In this document: piece by piece, positions 1 through 9,503 of the stretch
Position numbering within the stretch: the first letter of the stretch is position 1
Layout of the letters: each line of letters starts with the position of its first letter
Source of the DNA: Akkermansiaceae bacterium
Lineage (GTDB): Bacteria; Verrucomicrobiota; Verrucomicrobiia; Verrucomicrobiales; Akkermansiaceae
Length of the DNA stretch: 45,679 nucleotides
Direction: 5' to 3'
Assembly (NCBI GenBank): GCA_023301765.1
Contig: JALZUC010000051.1
Coordinates: 29,315 to 74,993 of the forward strand
The notes under the pieces: model-generated
What the model was told of the DNA's origin: nothing
Seen by the model: the letters and a program-made list of their open reading frames with translations, nothing else
Databases searched by the model: none
Position numbers and translations under genes: made by a program

Positions 1-2
1 TT

Positions 3-1451
3 ACACAAAAAAATAAAGCTGACGGAGAACTAGTAACTAGAAAAGATGGCTCCCAGGCACTTAAAGTGCGCAAGCGGAGGCGCCGCTCAGTACAGCCAGA
101 TAAGAACTCAAATAACCTTAGCCCCAAGGTAAAGTGGACCATTCTAGCGGGAACATTAGGCGTTGGAATCATTTTTACGGCAGCCATAATATTTATTATT
201 GCCAAGTATAACGGCCGCTCATTTAAAGAAAAAACCGAGTCTATAATTGCTGTAATAACGAATGCTCAAAAAAGTGAAATAAGCAAGTTACGCATTACTC
301 CTATATCAGCCAAAGCAACCACATTTAGTATAGATTGGGGTAATCATACCTTTCTAAAAAGGGCCGAGTTTAACAATTTAAGATCAGATATTAAACCTGC
401 CAGCTTCATAACCAGTAAATGGAAGGGGCCGGAAATTGTCACCAGCACTGGCCAAATCTATCTTCAAAAACCTCTGTTGTCAGCCGAAACAACGTCAGAT
501 ACTTCTCCATCACCCTACGATTTTGGATCATACCGGTGTAATCAACTCGATATCTATTTTGGCCAAAATCCAGACGCCCCGGCTATAAAAGAATTACAAA
601 TCTCATTACGCAAGACGAACACGGAAATACACCAAATTGTATTCCAAGGCGGTAAGGTAATAATTCCAGATTGGCCTGATTGCAGATTATCATCAGGCAT
701 CATTACTCTCAACGCAGAAGACGCTCAGATAGAAACTCTAATTAGTGCTGAAAATAGTAAATCTGGGGCGCTTAAAATCACTGGCCGGATTCCTAAAAAC
801 ACACAAAAGAACATCAAGCTTAATGTTAAAGCCACAAACTACCCCATACATGAGTTACTAGGTACAGAACTTGGTAAACTTGTGCTAGGGAATGTTCAGA
901 GTGATCTAGGCGAAATATCCTACGATTATGATAACCCCTCAGCCTCTGGACTTAAATTTTCTCTTCCTTTCAACTCCAACTACATCCGCATCACTTCGTT
1001 CCCCTTTCTCACTATTCTAAAGGACTTTACTAATAATTCTAAATATGTGCGCCCCAGCTTCACTAACTGCGAGGGCGATATTATACGAACCGCGAGCGGC
1101 GTTAGCCTCAATAACATAGACTTTGTCAGCAATAGCCTCATTAGCCTACTCGGTGATATACATGTTGGATCTGATCAAAAATTAAGCGGCACACTTGATG
1201 TAGGCATTCCAGTATCTGCATTTATTGGTAGTCCACCAAAACCATTTACAGGGCCGAGAGATGGCCTATATTATGTGAAACTCACTCTAAGCGGCACTAT
1301 CCAGAACCCACATGATAACCTTCGTGAGCTACTAAGCCCTTACACAAGAGCTAAAGAAAACCTACCAAGACCACGGTCTCATACAGAGCTACTTCGCACT
1401 CCTACCCCTAATGAAAAAATGGAAGATGCCTTTGAGAACCTCAGTCGTTGA
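3..1451 (+). CDS. Single-pass membrane protein, AsmA-like (partial at left edge)
   Basis: The reading frame is open from the first complete codon of the window, so the 5' end probably lies outside it. A GTG at 66 is the first conventional start inside, but nothing marks it as the real one. From that GTG, residues 1-22 are very basic, residues about 23-47 form one membrane segment, and the rest is a beta-rich extracytoplasmic domain. The last 200 residues (motifs such as SGALKITGRIP, LSGTLDVGIPVSAFIG and VKLTLSGTIQNP) resemble the C-terminal repeats of AsmA-like proteins, which occur in envelope lipid transport. That assignment is tentative. It is first of five co-directional genes and ends 16 bp before the next start, so it probably works with the MoxR/DUF58/transglutaminase proteins downstream. 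Confidence 0.6.
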   Translation, partial: TQKNKADGELVTRKDGSQALKVRKRRRRSVQPDKNSNNLSPKVKWTILAGTLGVGIIFTAAIIFIIAKYNGRSFKEKTESIIAVITNAQKSEISKLRITPISAKATTFSIDWGNHTFLKRAEFNNLRSDIKPASFITSKWKGPEIVTSTGQIYLQKPLLSAETTSDTSPSPYDFGSYRCNQLDIYFGQNPDAPAIKELQISLRKTNTEIHQIVFQGGKVIIPDWPDCRLSSGIITLNAEDAQIETLISAENSKSGALKITGRIPKNTQKNIKLNVKATNYPIHELLGTELGKLVLGNVQSDLGEISYDYDNPSASGLKFSLPFNSNYIRITSFPFLTILKDFTNNSKYVRPSFTNCEGDIIRTASGVSLNNIDFVSNSLISLLGDIHVGSDQKLSGTLDVGIPVSAFIGSPPKPFTGPRDGLYYVKLTLSGTIQNPHDNLRELLSPYTRAKENLPRPRSHTELLRTPTPNEKMEDAFENLSR

Positions 1452-1467
1452 TACTACAGCAGTCTTG

Positions 1468-3468
1468 ATGAAAATTATCGTAAGCATCATTTTTCTTATA
1501 GCTGGTGTAATTACCTCAGCTAAAGCTAAAGAGGCCGATATTATACGATCCTCCAAAGCCGCCATTAGCTATTTAGAGATGCTAAATAGTGGTGATTACA
1601 ACCTTACCGATAATACAGCACTATCAAGCTACTGTAGCAGTAGCAGAATCACTGAAATTAAAACTCAGCTAGCATTCTATAAAAAAACAAGTCTATCTCA
1701 TGGTGACAAATACCAGCTAATAGACAAAAAAGTATTAGGTTCGCTCGCTGCTGTGATTATACGTGCAGAAAATCAATCTTCACCTCTAAATACGCATATT
1801 CATGCTCTAGCCATGGTTGAGCATAATGGCACATGGTTACCTGCTCCATTACCAGGCTCATTTACAAATACCATATCCACCTACGAGCTTGATACCGAAA
1901 AAGCCACAAAAAATCTAGAACAGTGGATGGCTAAAGAAAAAAATAAATATCAGACCAATGCGCGTAATAAAGCATCTAACAAACTATTATCAAAGGTTTC
2001 ACAAGAGGCTGAAAAAATCGATTTAAAAAACATTACTCCTGAGCAGCTAACACTAGAGCTCATTCATGCACTACGATCTAAAGACACCCCAAAATCCCTT
2101 GCAATCCTGGGCGTAGCTTCAGATGTCCTTGCCCCTACCCTAGAGACCCTGACCTCCAAATTATCTAACGGATTAAAAATAAATTCCATAGATAATGAAT
2201 GGACACTTGTTAAGGACGCCGCTGCTCTTGTCCAAATCATGCATTTGGATACTAAGAACAATAAGGTAGCCGTGGGGTTTTGGAATCCTCTGGTAAAAAC
2301 AGAAAAACGCGCAGCTATCCTCTATTTCCCCTTTTATAAATCTGAGGGTAAAACATTTTTAAAACTACCTAAGCTTTTATCCATAGGACTACTATCAAGA
2401 ATTGAACGCTTGCGCCAACGTAGACGCCTGAGCGATGTTGATAGAAACAAGCTACTGAGCAAACTACCTGAAAAAATATTACAGAACACCGCCGTAAAAA
2501 CTCATACTGATAAAGAAACACTCCTCACTACAATAATAGGCAGCCCCAAAAAATCAGAATTTTTAAAACTCATTAGCCTCTTGCCACGTGAAGCAAAGTT
2601 TTTAAATACAGCGGCACAAAAGAAAGAATCTCTAGAAGCTGTCAGCGAACTATTAGTGCGCCTCCAAACTATGCAATCTAGGTCCATGCTGAACCCCAGC
2701 CCCTTCCAAAATAAAAATATAGCTCTAGCACCACTCCATGTCATCAACCCCCATATTCCAGAAGAATTTACCATCATTAATATCTGGATGATCAAACTAG
2801 AAAAATCCTGGCATCTCATTCCGGAGCGCATACTTGCTAAACACGGAGGCGCTGAGATAAACCTGACAATACAAAAACTACTTCAGGAGATGAGGGCCAC
2901 TCAAAAAGCTGCACAAGCAAAGCTATTACATAAAATAACTGCAGGAATCACCTCACTATCTCCTCCTCTGCAACTACCTCCCCCATCTGAGGCCTTAGCT
3001 AAAGAAACACTCTTTAACTTCTTTGAATTACTGAAGTCTAACAAAATTAGACCAGCACTCCATTACTGTGCAGCTCTAGATAACACCAGTAATCAGCAAA
3101 TCCTAAAAACATCCAGTTACTTGATACGCGGTAAAGCAGATCAAGCCACTGTAACGCAAGTTCTCGGTTATCACCAGACAGATAATTGGGCAGCTCTGAG
3201 TCTAAAGACACACCCTAAATCATCTGACAAAAAAAATTACCCTCTTTACCTCATTGTTAATACAGCTCATGGTTGTAAAGTTCTATTAGATATAGAACTC
3301 CACCATTCCACAAATAAAGGCCAAGAGCTACTAAACAAAAAAGCTTGGGAAAAACTCACTAACAGCCTCCCTAAAGAATCCTTATCAGCCGTGCAAGCAC
3401 TGTTTAAAAAACACACTAAACTAAGCAGCCAAGATATTACCCAAAACACATCTAAAGCTAAGGACTAA
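1468..3468 (+). CDS. Secreted hypothetical protein with four degenerate NTF2-like repeats
   Basis: I do not recognise a named family. The frame is open upstream to an ATG at 1411, but the ATG at 1468 gives a clean signal peptide (residues 1-20, hydrophobic core IIVSIIFLIAGVIT, then AKA) and avoids overlap with the previous gene. The 666-residue mature-type protein seems to contain four divergent units at about 26-131, 191-304, 347-454 and 507-611. Each starts with a helix carrying a 'LxxLxSxD/K' pattern and ends in a strand such as HALAMVEHNGTWLPAP or INIWMIKLEKSWHLIP. This is the pattern of DUF4878/NTF2-like lumenal domains, an inference by eye. Linkers are Lys-rich and helical. It sits 28 bp before moxR, so an envelope role with that system is likely. 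Confidence 0.7.
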   Translation: MKIIVSIIFLIAGVITSAKAKEADIIRSSKAAISYLEMLNSGDYNLTDNTALSSYCSSSRITEIKTQLAFYKKTSLSHGDKYQLIDKKVLGSLAAVIIRAENQSSPLNTHIHALAMVEHNGTWLPAPLPGSFTNTISTYELDTEKATKNLEQWMAKEKNKYQTNARNKASNKLLSKVSQEAEKIDLKNITPEQLTLELIHALRSKDTPKSLAILGVASDVLAPTLETLTSKLSNGLKINSIDNEWTLVKDAAALVQIMHLDTKNNKVAVGFWNPLVKTEKRAAILYFPFYKSEGKTFLKLPKLLSIGLLSRIERLRQRRRLSDVDRNKLLSKLPEKILQNTAVKTHTDKETLLTTIIGSPKKSEFLKLISLLPREAKFLNTAAQKKESLEAVSELLVRLQTMQSRSMLNPSPFQNKNIALAPLHVINPHIPEEFTIINIWMIKLEKSWHLIPERILAKHGGAEINLTIQKLLQEMRATQKAAQAKLLHKITAGITSLSPPLQLPPPSEALAKETLFNFFELLKSNKIRPALHYCAALDNTSNQQILKTSSYLIRGKADQATVTQVLGYHQTDNWAALSLKTHPKSSDKKNYPLYLIVNTAHGCKVLLDIELHHSTNKGQELLNKKAWEKLTNSLPKESLSAVQALFKKHTKLSSQDITQNTSKAKD

Positions 3469-3496
3469 AGCTCAGCACCCACGCTCGTAACACATC

Positions 3497-4432
3497 ATGT
3501 CTCCCTCAGATACAGCACACCAATTAGAAGAATCTGTCAGCACCATCATCCGCGGACAAAAAAAAGTAATCCGTAATATCCTAGCCTGTATGGCTGCTGG
3601 TGGGCATGTACTTCTAGAAGATAACCCAGGCACAGGAAAAACCACCTTAGCTAAGGCCATCGCAGGATCGATAAATAATGCCGACTTCAGCCGTATCCAA
3701 TTTACCCCAGACCTTCTACCTTCAGATATTCTGGGTGTTTCTATACTTAATCAAAAGACTTCAGAGTTTCAGTTTCATCCCGGACCTGTCTTTACCGATA
3801 TACTATTAGCTGATGAAATCAACCGTGCCTCACCTAGAACACAGAGCGCCTTGCTAGAATCCATGGCTGAGAAACAAGCTACCATTGAAGGTAAGTGCCA
3901 TGATCTTAACGGCCTATTCTTTGTCATCGCTACTCAGAATCCTGTAGAATTTCGAGGCACCTATCCGCTACCCGAAGCGCAAATGGACCGTTTTGCCATG
4001 CAGTGTTCATTAGGCTATGTAACCCCAGAGGAAGAAGCCGCCATTCTCTCGTCACAAAATAACGGCCACCCACTCGATTCATTAGAGCCCTGTGTTACCT
4101 TAGCTGACATACTGGCTCTTCAGTCCGCTGTTTCCGAAGTCCGTATCAGCGATGAGCTACGGCACTACATCGTAGCTATTAGTAATGCCACGCGTAACCT
4201 GGAAGAAGTAAAACTCTCTGCTAGCCCTAGAGCATCTCTAGCATTGATGAAAATAGCACAAGCGCTCTCACTTTTTGAAGGTAGAGACTTTGTTACCCCT
4301 GAGACCATCCAGAACATTGCTCCTGACGTTATTTCACACCGCTTAGTAATGAGCTCAGAAGCTAAGTTTGGTGGACAAAATGGCCGAGCTATCGTCCAAG
4401 ATATCCTCGAAAACACTCCAGCCCCAGTGTAG
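3497..4432 (+). CDS. MoxR-family AAA+ ATPase
   Basis: This is a cytoplasmic AAA+ ATPase of the MoxR family, whose members act as chaperone-like factors for maturation of envelope or metal-containing proteins. Walker A is NPGTGKTT (residues 43-50), Walker B is ILLADE (102-107) and is followed by INRASPRTQSALLESMAE. Sensor 1 is IATQNP and the sensor-2 region includes SPRASLALMKIAQAL. Length (311) is normal for the family. The lid domain ends with EAKFGGQNGRAIVQDIL. It lies 12 bp before a DUF58 gene and then a transglutaminase gene, the usual order moxR-DUF58-tgpA. The client protein is unknown; the two preceding envelope proteins are candidates. The ATG has no Shine-Dalgarno sequence. Confidence 0.93.
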   Translation: MSPSDTAHQLEESVSTIIRGQKKVIRNILACMAAGGHVLLEDNPGTGKTTLAKAIAGSINNADFSRIQFTPDLLPSDILGVSILNQKTSEFQFHPGPVFTDILLADEINRASPRTQSALLESMAEKQATIEGKCHDLNGLFFVIATQNPVEFRGTYPLPEAQMDRFAMQCSLGYVTPEEEAAILSSQNNGHPLDSLEPCVTLADILALQSAVSEVRISDELRHYIVAISNATRNLEEVKLSASPRASLALMKIAQALSLFEGRDFVTPETIQNIAPDVISHRLVMSSEAKFGGQNGRAIVQDILENTPAPV

Positions 4433-4444
4433 ACCTATAACAAG

Positions 4445-5830
4445 ATGGCAGACACACGCCCAGCCGGATTTTTCCGTAATCAGATCTACCAACTTTACCG
4501 CCGGTACTCCGCCATTGCGCATTTTTTTACTCACCGTATTCGGCCGGCTGGCTTCTTACTGATATTACTTGTTCCAGCTTCATGGGTTTTAATCCCACAG
4601 CTGATAGAAGGCCCGCTATTTCAGATGCGAGGCAGCATTCTTACCGTCCTAGGTATCAGCCTCATCTGGGCATTTTTCCGTAACGCCCAAGTTAAAATCT
4701 ACCGCGAACTACCTCGGTTAGCAACAGCAGGTGAGCCGGTTCATTATCGAGTCAAAGTCCATAACACATCTCGTAAACGTTTGGCTTCCGCAAAACTGCT
4801 AGAGCTACCACCGGATAATCGACCTAGCTACAGACTATTTACAAACTCCAAAGAGCCTGGTGAAGAAAAGCGTAACATAGTTGATCAAATGCTAGCCTAC
4901 TATCGCTGGGAATGGCTGCAGCACACGCTAACACGCTTCACACCAGAAAGCGCTCCTCCTCTACCCCACCTTGAAGCGGGAGAAAATGTATCTACAAAGC
5001 TTAGCTTAACCCCCAGAAAAAGAGGCGTTATTACTCTCTCAGATATGAGAGTCTGCCTACCAGACCCTCTAGGTATATTTCAACGCTGTAAGAGAACATC
5101 TGCCGCAGATGATAAACTCATCGTATTACCTAAACGTTACCGCCTACCAGCATACCATATCCCCGGTCATGCGCGCTTCCAGCTAGGGGGGGAATCTGCC
5201 TCCAGTAGCACTGGCCAATCAGGCGACTTCACCAGCGTCAGAGACTATAGGCCAGGAGACCCTATCCGGCACATACACTGGAAAAGCTGGGCACGGACAG
5301 GTAAAGCCATTGTTAAAGAGTATGAGGATGTCTTTTTCCCACGTTACGGACTTGTTCTTGATACCTATAGCCCAGCACATCAAGCTGAGCTCTTTGAGCT
5401 AGCGGTCTCTCTAGCAGCATCATTTGCCTCCAGCATAGATACACGCGAGAGCCTACTAGATCTCATGTTTATTCGTAATAAGGCACACGTCTTTAGTACT
5501 GGCAACGGAGAGGACCGTATTGATAGCATGCTAGAGGTATTAGCTAACGTAAGCTGCGAACCAAATCATGACTTTATATCTCTACAGAAACTGGTTTTAC
5601 GCTACAGTGATGAGCTTACCGCATGTATTTGTATTTTTACTGAGTGGTGTGACCAACGGAGAGATACCGTCATGAAATTACATCACGCAGGAATGCCCCT
5701 AAAGGTCTTCTCAATTTGCTCAGACCTAGATTCAGCAAAATCGCTTAACAGCCAGTATCCCTCAGCCGTCCCTATCATTTGGCTTCGCCAAAATTACATT
5801 GAAGAAGATCTTCAGCAGAATATTTTCTAA
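4445..5830 (+). CDS. DUF58 domain membrane protein
   Basis: The N-terminus has two membrane segments (about residues 34-50 and 58-76 in FLLILLVPASWVLIP and SILTVLGISLIWAFF), then a beta-rich region, then the DUF58 signature SGDFTSVRDYRPGDPIRH followed by IHWKSWARTGKAIVKEYED. The fold after it resembles a von Willebrand A domain (RYGLVLDTYSP, then ALA/AVSLAASFASS). DUF58 proteins are regularly encoded beside MoxR ATPases and are thought to be their membrane partners; their biochemical activity is not established. The gene starts 12 bp after moxR and ends 2 bp before the transglutaminase gene, so the three are almost certainly one transcript. The length of 461 is a little above the usual 300-440. 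Confidence 0.9.
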   Translation: MADTRPAGFFRNQIYQLYRRYSAIAHFFTHRIRPAGFLLILLVPASWVLIPQLIEGPLFQMRGSILTVLGISLIWAFFRNAQVKIYRELPRLATAGEPVHYRVKVHNTSRKRLASAKLLELPPDNRPSYRLFTNSKEPGEEKRNIVDQMLAYYRWEWLQHTLTRFTPESAPPLPHLEAGENVSTKLSLTPRKRGVITLSDMRVCLPDPLGIFQRCKRTSAADDKLIVLPKRYRLPAYHIPGHARFQLGGESASSSTGQSGDFTSVRDYRPGDPIRHIHWKSWARTGKAIVKEYEDVFFPRYGLVLDTYSPAHQAELFELAVSLAASFASSIDTRESLLDLMFIRNKAHVFSTGNGEDRIDSMLEVLANVSCEPNHDFISLQKLVLRYSDELTACICIFTEWCDQRRDTVMKLHHAGMPLKVFSICSDLDSAKSLNSQYPSAVPIIWLRQNYIEEDLQQNIF

Positions 5831-5832
5831 TC

Positions 5833-7941
5833 ATGCACTCTCACGTCCCCCCACGTTTACTCACAGGTGTTGCCCTCATGTTCTGGGCTGCACTTACAGG
5901 TAATATATTATATGGACTGATAGCCGCACTTCTAGTGGAAAGTAAATCATGGACTACCATCCGTTGGAATTTCTCCCCATTATCCTACGTGAGAGCCTGG
6001 CACTTCTCAGTTTTTGCGGCAGTCTTCGTATCCATACTCGCATGGGTTAATGGTATGCAACCTGGCAGACTACACACCTTATTTATCTGGGCACCATTAA
6101 CACTCCTGCCTTTAGAACTCGCTCAACGTTATGGTAAGGCTGAGCTTATCCCCCTAAATACATTTTCCTTTTTTGCTAGGCGTAAGATGCAGCACAATAA
6201 TGATCATGGGAGTCGCACCACTCAGCGGATGGTACACATTAGCTATCCTTACCTCGCCATCATCCTACTAGCCACAGCTGTGGCTAGCGGTAATAATATC
6301 ACTCACTTTATAGGGCTCGCTAGTATACTTGGTGCCTGTTTATACTTTAACGCTAAAGGTACAGGTTTTCGCCCCACTGCATGGGTAGTGGCTTTTATTA
6401 TACTTGTCATATCATCCTACGCCAGCCACTGGGCAATCTATAAAACTTATCAATACTTTCGTAATGGATCAGGACATCATCATAATGGACGTTTCACCAC
6501 CGCTAATGAAACAAGAACTAACATCGGACGGTTAGGTAGAATCAAACTCAGCCCTAATATCTTCTGGAGAATGCAGACTGGTGATAACAAGAACCGTCCC
6601 AAGCTTCTTCGCACAGCAACTTATCATCATTATTCCAAGGGAGTATGGACTCACCGGCCGGGCAACGTAGATGGATTCAGAGACAAGAGTGGCTACATTG
6701 ATGAAACACGTCTACAAGGCGTGGGTAGTGAAAGTAATATTCGTTACTTCACCAAAACTGTTGATGAAGAAGCCCCTTCTATTTCTGGCCCTCCCAATAT
6801 CCGCCTTATCGGCGAGGTTAACTCCACAGCCAGAGCAAACCCCATACCTCTGCCACACTATACTTTCGGAATCGGTGACCTAGGTAATGATGAAAGCGAG
6901 GCTTCTCTAGAGTGTAATGACCTGGGGACTGTCCGTATCATTAATCCTGATTACCATATTGTGTCTTACTCGGTATGGACTGGTGACTATTCAACCACAG
7001 AGACAGACGCCCCCGCCAATCATGACCTAACAATACCGCCAGAGGAACGCGAGGCGGTTCAGCGTATCTGTGCTGAGCTAGAATTAAAAAAAGGCATGAA
7101 AGCAAAAATAATTCTAGCTAGGCTTCGAACATTTTTTCTACAACAGTTTAAATACACAACTCACCTGACTACACCTGCAATCGATAAAGATAGTCGCAGG
7201 TCAGCTATCGGTAACTTCCTTGAACGTTCTAATTCTGGGCATTGTGAATATTTTGCCTCCGCTACTGCAATGGTCCTCCGTGAATGCGGCATCCCTGCTC
7301 GTTACTGTATAGGATTTTCTGTAAATGAGTTTAATAACGAACGCAGTGAATGGCTTATACGCGGTAAGCATGCCCATGCTTGGTGCAGAGTCTGGCATGG
7401 AGACCACTGGGAAGATGCAGATTTAACACCCTCATCCTGGCTAGGCCTAGAACAGGTAGATACCACTTCATGGAAGGTACGGTTAACTGACTGGTGGCAG
7501 CTCCTACGTGAAGACTTTCTAATCTGGCGAACTAATGATGCGAATAAAAAACGTAGCCTCATAGTCTTTAGCGCACTTCTTGGCTCCCTTCTGCTATGGA
7601 TTATATGGAAACTCTGGAGCTCCCGACAACGTGGCGAGATAGAAAATCGTAATCTAATTTACCGGAAGCCAAAAGGTGCTCCGCAAACTGCGCTTAATAA
7701 AATAGAACCAGCCATCGCACGTAAACTTGGCCGCCGGCCTCACGGCACTCCTCTTGTCTCATGGGTTATGTTACTGGAACAGAGAGACCCTCAATTAGCC
7801 ACCCTACTTAGCTCACTCACCAAACTTCACTCCAAACTACGGTTTGACCCAAATGCTAAAAATGAACAACACAGAGAAGCTACAGAGCTAGCTATCGAGC
7901 TAAAGAAAAAGCTAAAAGACATGCCGGCTACAGCAAAGTAG
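5833..7941 (+). CDS. TgpA-like membrane transglutaminase/protease
   Basis: The N-terminal 200 residues carry five or six membrane segments (DUF3488-like). An extracytoplasmic transglutaminase-like core follows, with the probable triad Cys471 (SGHCEYFASA), His515 (GKHAHAWCRV) and Asp530 (EDADLTP). A further membrane segment lies at about 555-577, followed by a cytoplasmic tail resembling DUF4129. This is the TgpA architecture; the Pseudomonas TgpA enzyme is essential for viability, and the family is thought to act on peptides or proteins in the envelope. Substrate is unknown. All three catalytic residues are present, so it should be active. It is the last gene of the operon and no good rho-independent terminator follows it directly. 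Confidence 0.9.
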   Translation: MHSHVPPRLLTGVALMFWAALTGNILYGLIAALLVESKSWTTIRWNFSPLSYVRAWHFSVFAAVFVSILAWVNGMQPGRLHTLFIWAPLTLLPLELAQRYGKAELIPLNTFSFFARRKMQHNNDHGSRTTQRMVHISYPYLAIILLATAVASGNNITHFIGLASILGACLYFNAKGTGFRPTAWVVAFIILVISSYASHWAIYKTYQYFRNGSGHHHNGRFTTANETRTNIGRLGRIKLSPNIFWRMQTGDNKNRPKLLRTATYHHYSKGVWTHRPGNVDGFRDKSGYIDETRLQGVGSESNIRYFTKTVDEEAPSISGPPNIRLIGEVNSTARANPIPLPHYTFGIGDLGNDESEASLECNDLGTVRIINPDYHIVSYSVWTGDYSTTETDAPANHDLTIPPEEREAVQRICAELELKKGMKAKIILARLRTFFLQQFKYTTHLTTPAIDKDSRRSAIGNFLERSNSGHCEYFASATAMVLRECGIPARYCIGFSVNEFNNERSEWLIRGKHAHAWCRVWHGDHWEDADLTPSSWLGLEQVDTTSWKVRLTDWWQLLREDFLIWRTNDANKKRSLIVFSALLGSLLLWIIWKLWSSRQRGEIENRNLIYRKPKGAPQTALNKIEPAIARKLGRRPHGTPLVSWVMLLEQRDPQLATLLSSLTKLHSKLRFDPNAKNEQHREATELAIELKKKLKDMPATAK

Positions 7942-8008
7942 CACCCTGTTATTAACCTTGGGAAAAAATCAGCACTAATCCTCAGGGCCTGCCGCAAGAG
8001 TCATTTTT

Positions 8009-8040
8009 CCCTATCGCCCTATCGCCCTATCGCCCTATCA
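8009..8040. repeat. Short tandem repeat, 8-bp unit CCCTATCG x4
   Basis: Three perfect copies of CCCTATCG are followed by a fourth ending in A, then a partial CCCTG. The unit is not a multiple of three and lies outside genes. It may be a slippage product or a protein-binding array; there is no other evidence for function. Confidence 0.9.
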
Positions 8041-8174
8041 CCCTGACGCAGATAGCCCTAATCAGCTAAGTTACCCTTCACTAGTGCCTACCGGATTTTC
8101 CCGATTTTTTTTACATCCAGCTTCATATCCCCGAGATCTAACAGGCCCGGGACCCTCTTCTCAGGCTTCCGCTC

Positions 8175-8227
8175 AAAAAAGGTAATTCTTAAATTAGGCG
8201 CTGTCGTCTAGGCATCTGTCCTTTTTT
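8175..8227. terminator. Possible bidirectional terminator (A6GG / CCT6 inverted repeat)
   Basis: AAAAAAGG (8175-8182) pairs perfectly with CCTTTTTT (8220-8227) around a 37-nt loop. It lies between convergent transcripts, where a terminator is expected, and gives U-rich 3' ends in both directions. The stem is A/U-rich and the loop long, so the call is weak. Confidence 0.25.
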
Positions 8228-8486
8228 AAATCAGCTCATAATAGATGCGCCACAATACCATAAATACCACAATTAATGAATTATTGGTATTTTAGTAATG
8301 AATCCATACTAAGCGTGAGATTAGCATAGCAGCATACACCTAATAATGTTCTGAAATAATATTATTAGTATATCAAGATATGGCAGTAAGCTTATCCTCG
8401 GCTATACCTGAAACAAAAACACACAAGCAATTACTGGCTAGTAAAAATCTAACCAATAGCCCGTGACATATTTTAAAGCAGATATG

Positions 8487-9470
8487 CTATGCAATAGTGA
8501 GCACTTGCTCAACAATACGGCGGGGATTAGGCAACTGCTCGTCTTCGATGTGTGGTGAGTAGATCGCTGGTGCGTCCAGTGAACATACTCGCTTCACAGG
8601 AGCATCAAGATGATCGAAGGCATGCTCTTGAATGAGAGTGGTGATCTGAGCAGATACGCCACAGAATGGTTTACTCTCGTCCACAAGAACAGCCCGGTTT
8701 GTCTTCATCACGCTGTCAATAATAGCTTGTTGATCTAGCGGGCGAATCGAGCGGAGATCTAAAACCTCAGCATTGATACCGTGCTCGCTCTGCAGCGTTT
8801 CTGCTGCTTCTAGAGCACGGAGAACACTGCGGCCGTGTGCTATGAGAGAAACATCTGAACCTTCTCGTTTGATATCCGCTTTCCCGAGAGGCACGATGTG
8901 ATCACCATCAGCAGGATCTGGCACAGGCCCACTGGTACCGTAGAGAAGAGTATTCTCCATAACGTAAACAGGGTCATTATCACGAATGGCAGCTTTCATG
9001 AGGCCTTTAACGTCAGCTGGTGTGGCTGGTGAGCATACTTTAAGTCCTGGGAAAGCAGCAAAAAGACCTTCCGGCGTGTGTGAGTGTGTCGCGCCAACAG
9101 CAGTTCCGCCATTGGCTGGGCCACGCATAACGATAGGGCAGTTACAGAGCCCCCCTGACATGTAGCGTACGTTGGCCGCATTGTTTACCAACTGGTCAAA
9201 GGCTACGGAGTGGAAGGACCAGAACATAAGCTCCATCACAGGGCGGATACCTAGCATGGAGGCACCTATGCCCATACCGATAAAGCCGGCTTCAGAGATA
9301 GGGGTATCAACAATACGTTTATCTCCCCATTTATCCCAAAGACCTTCGGTGACTTTGTAAGCGCCATTGTACTCGGCAACTTCCTCACCCATGACAACTA
9401 CGTTTTCATCTCTTGTGAGCTCTTCATCGAGAGCTTCGCGGATGGCGTGGCGGTATAGAATTTCGCGCAT
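8487..9470 (-). CDS. pdhB: Pyruvate dehydrogenase E1 component, beta subunit
   Basis: This is the beta subunit of the thiamine-diphosphate-dependent E1 enzyme of the pyruvate (2-oxo acid) dehydrogenase complex, which decarboxylates pyruvate and acetylates the lipoyl group of E2. The start MREILYRHAIREALDEELTRDENVVVMGEEVAEYNGAYKVT is typical of E1-beta. The transketolase pyrimidine-binding domain covers about 1-175 and the C-terminal domain about 195-327 (EVLDLRSIRPLD, then VLVDESKPFCGVSAQI). Length 327 matches the family. It follows pdhA by 33 bp on the same strand. No E2 or E3 gene is adjacent, and a branched-chain 2-oxo acid substrate cannot be excluded from sequence alone. Confidence 0.93.
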   Translation of the reverse strand: MREILYRHAIREALDEELTRDENVVVMGEEVAEYNGAYKVTEGLWDKWGDKRIVDTPISEAGFIGMGIGASMLGIRPVMELMFWSFHSVAFDQLVNNAANVRYMSGGLCNCPIVMRGPANGGTAVGATHSHTPEGLFAAFPGLKVCSPATPADVKGLMKAAIRDNDPVYVMENTLLYGTSGPVPDPADGDHIVPLGKADIKREGSDVSLIAHGRSVLRALEAAETLQSEHGINAEVLDLRSIRPLDQQAIIDSVMKTNRAVLVDESKPFCGVSAQITTLIQEHAFDHLDAPVKRVCSLDAPAIYSPHIEDEQLPNPRRIVEQVLTIA

Positions 9471-9503
9471 GATAAAAAAAATTTAAGTGATCGGTGAGGG
9501 TTA

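Larger units (their letters stand above)
7942..8486. other. 545-bp convergent intergenic region
   Basis: This stretch between the transglutaminase gene and pdhB has no ORF I would defend; the longest candidate is about 28 codons. It holds a four-copy 8-bp tandem repeat (8009-8040), an A6GG...CCT6 inverted repeat (8175-8182 with 8220-8227), three AATACCA/TGGTATT half-sites (8254-8260, 8263-8269, 8285-8291) and a 12-bp palindrome AATAATATTATT (8355-8366). No tRNA-like or CRISPR-like pattern was seen. Confidence 0.7.

Noticed and set aside
1411-1467. Upstream ATG for the secreted NTF2-like protein
   Set aside because: It overlaps the previous gene by 41 bp and puts 19 residues before a perfect signal peptide.
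8380-8466. 28-codon frame on the + strand in the intergenic gap
   Set aside because: Too short, no start signal and no protein-like features.
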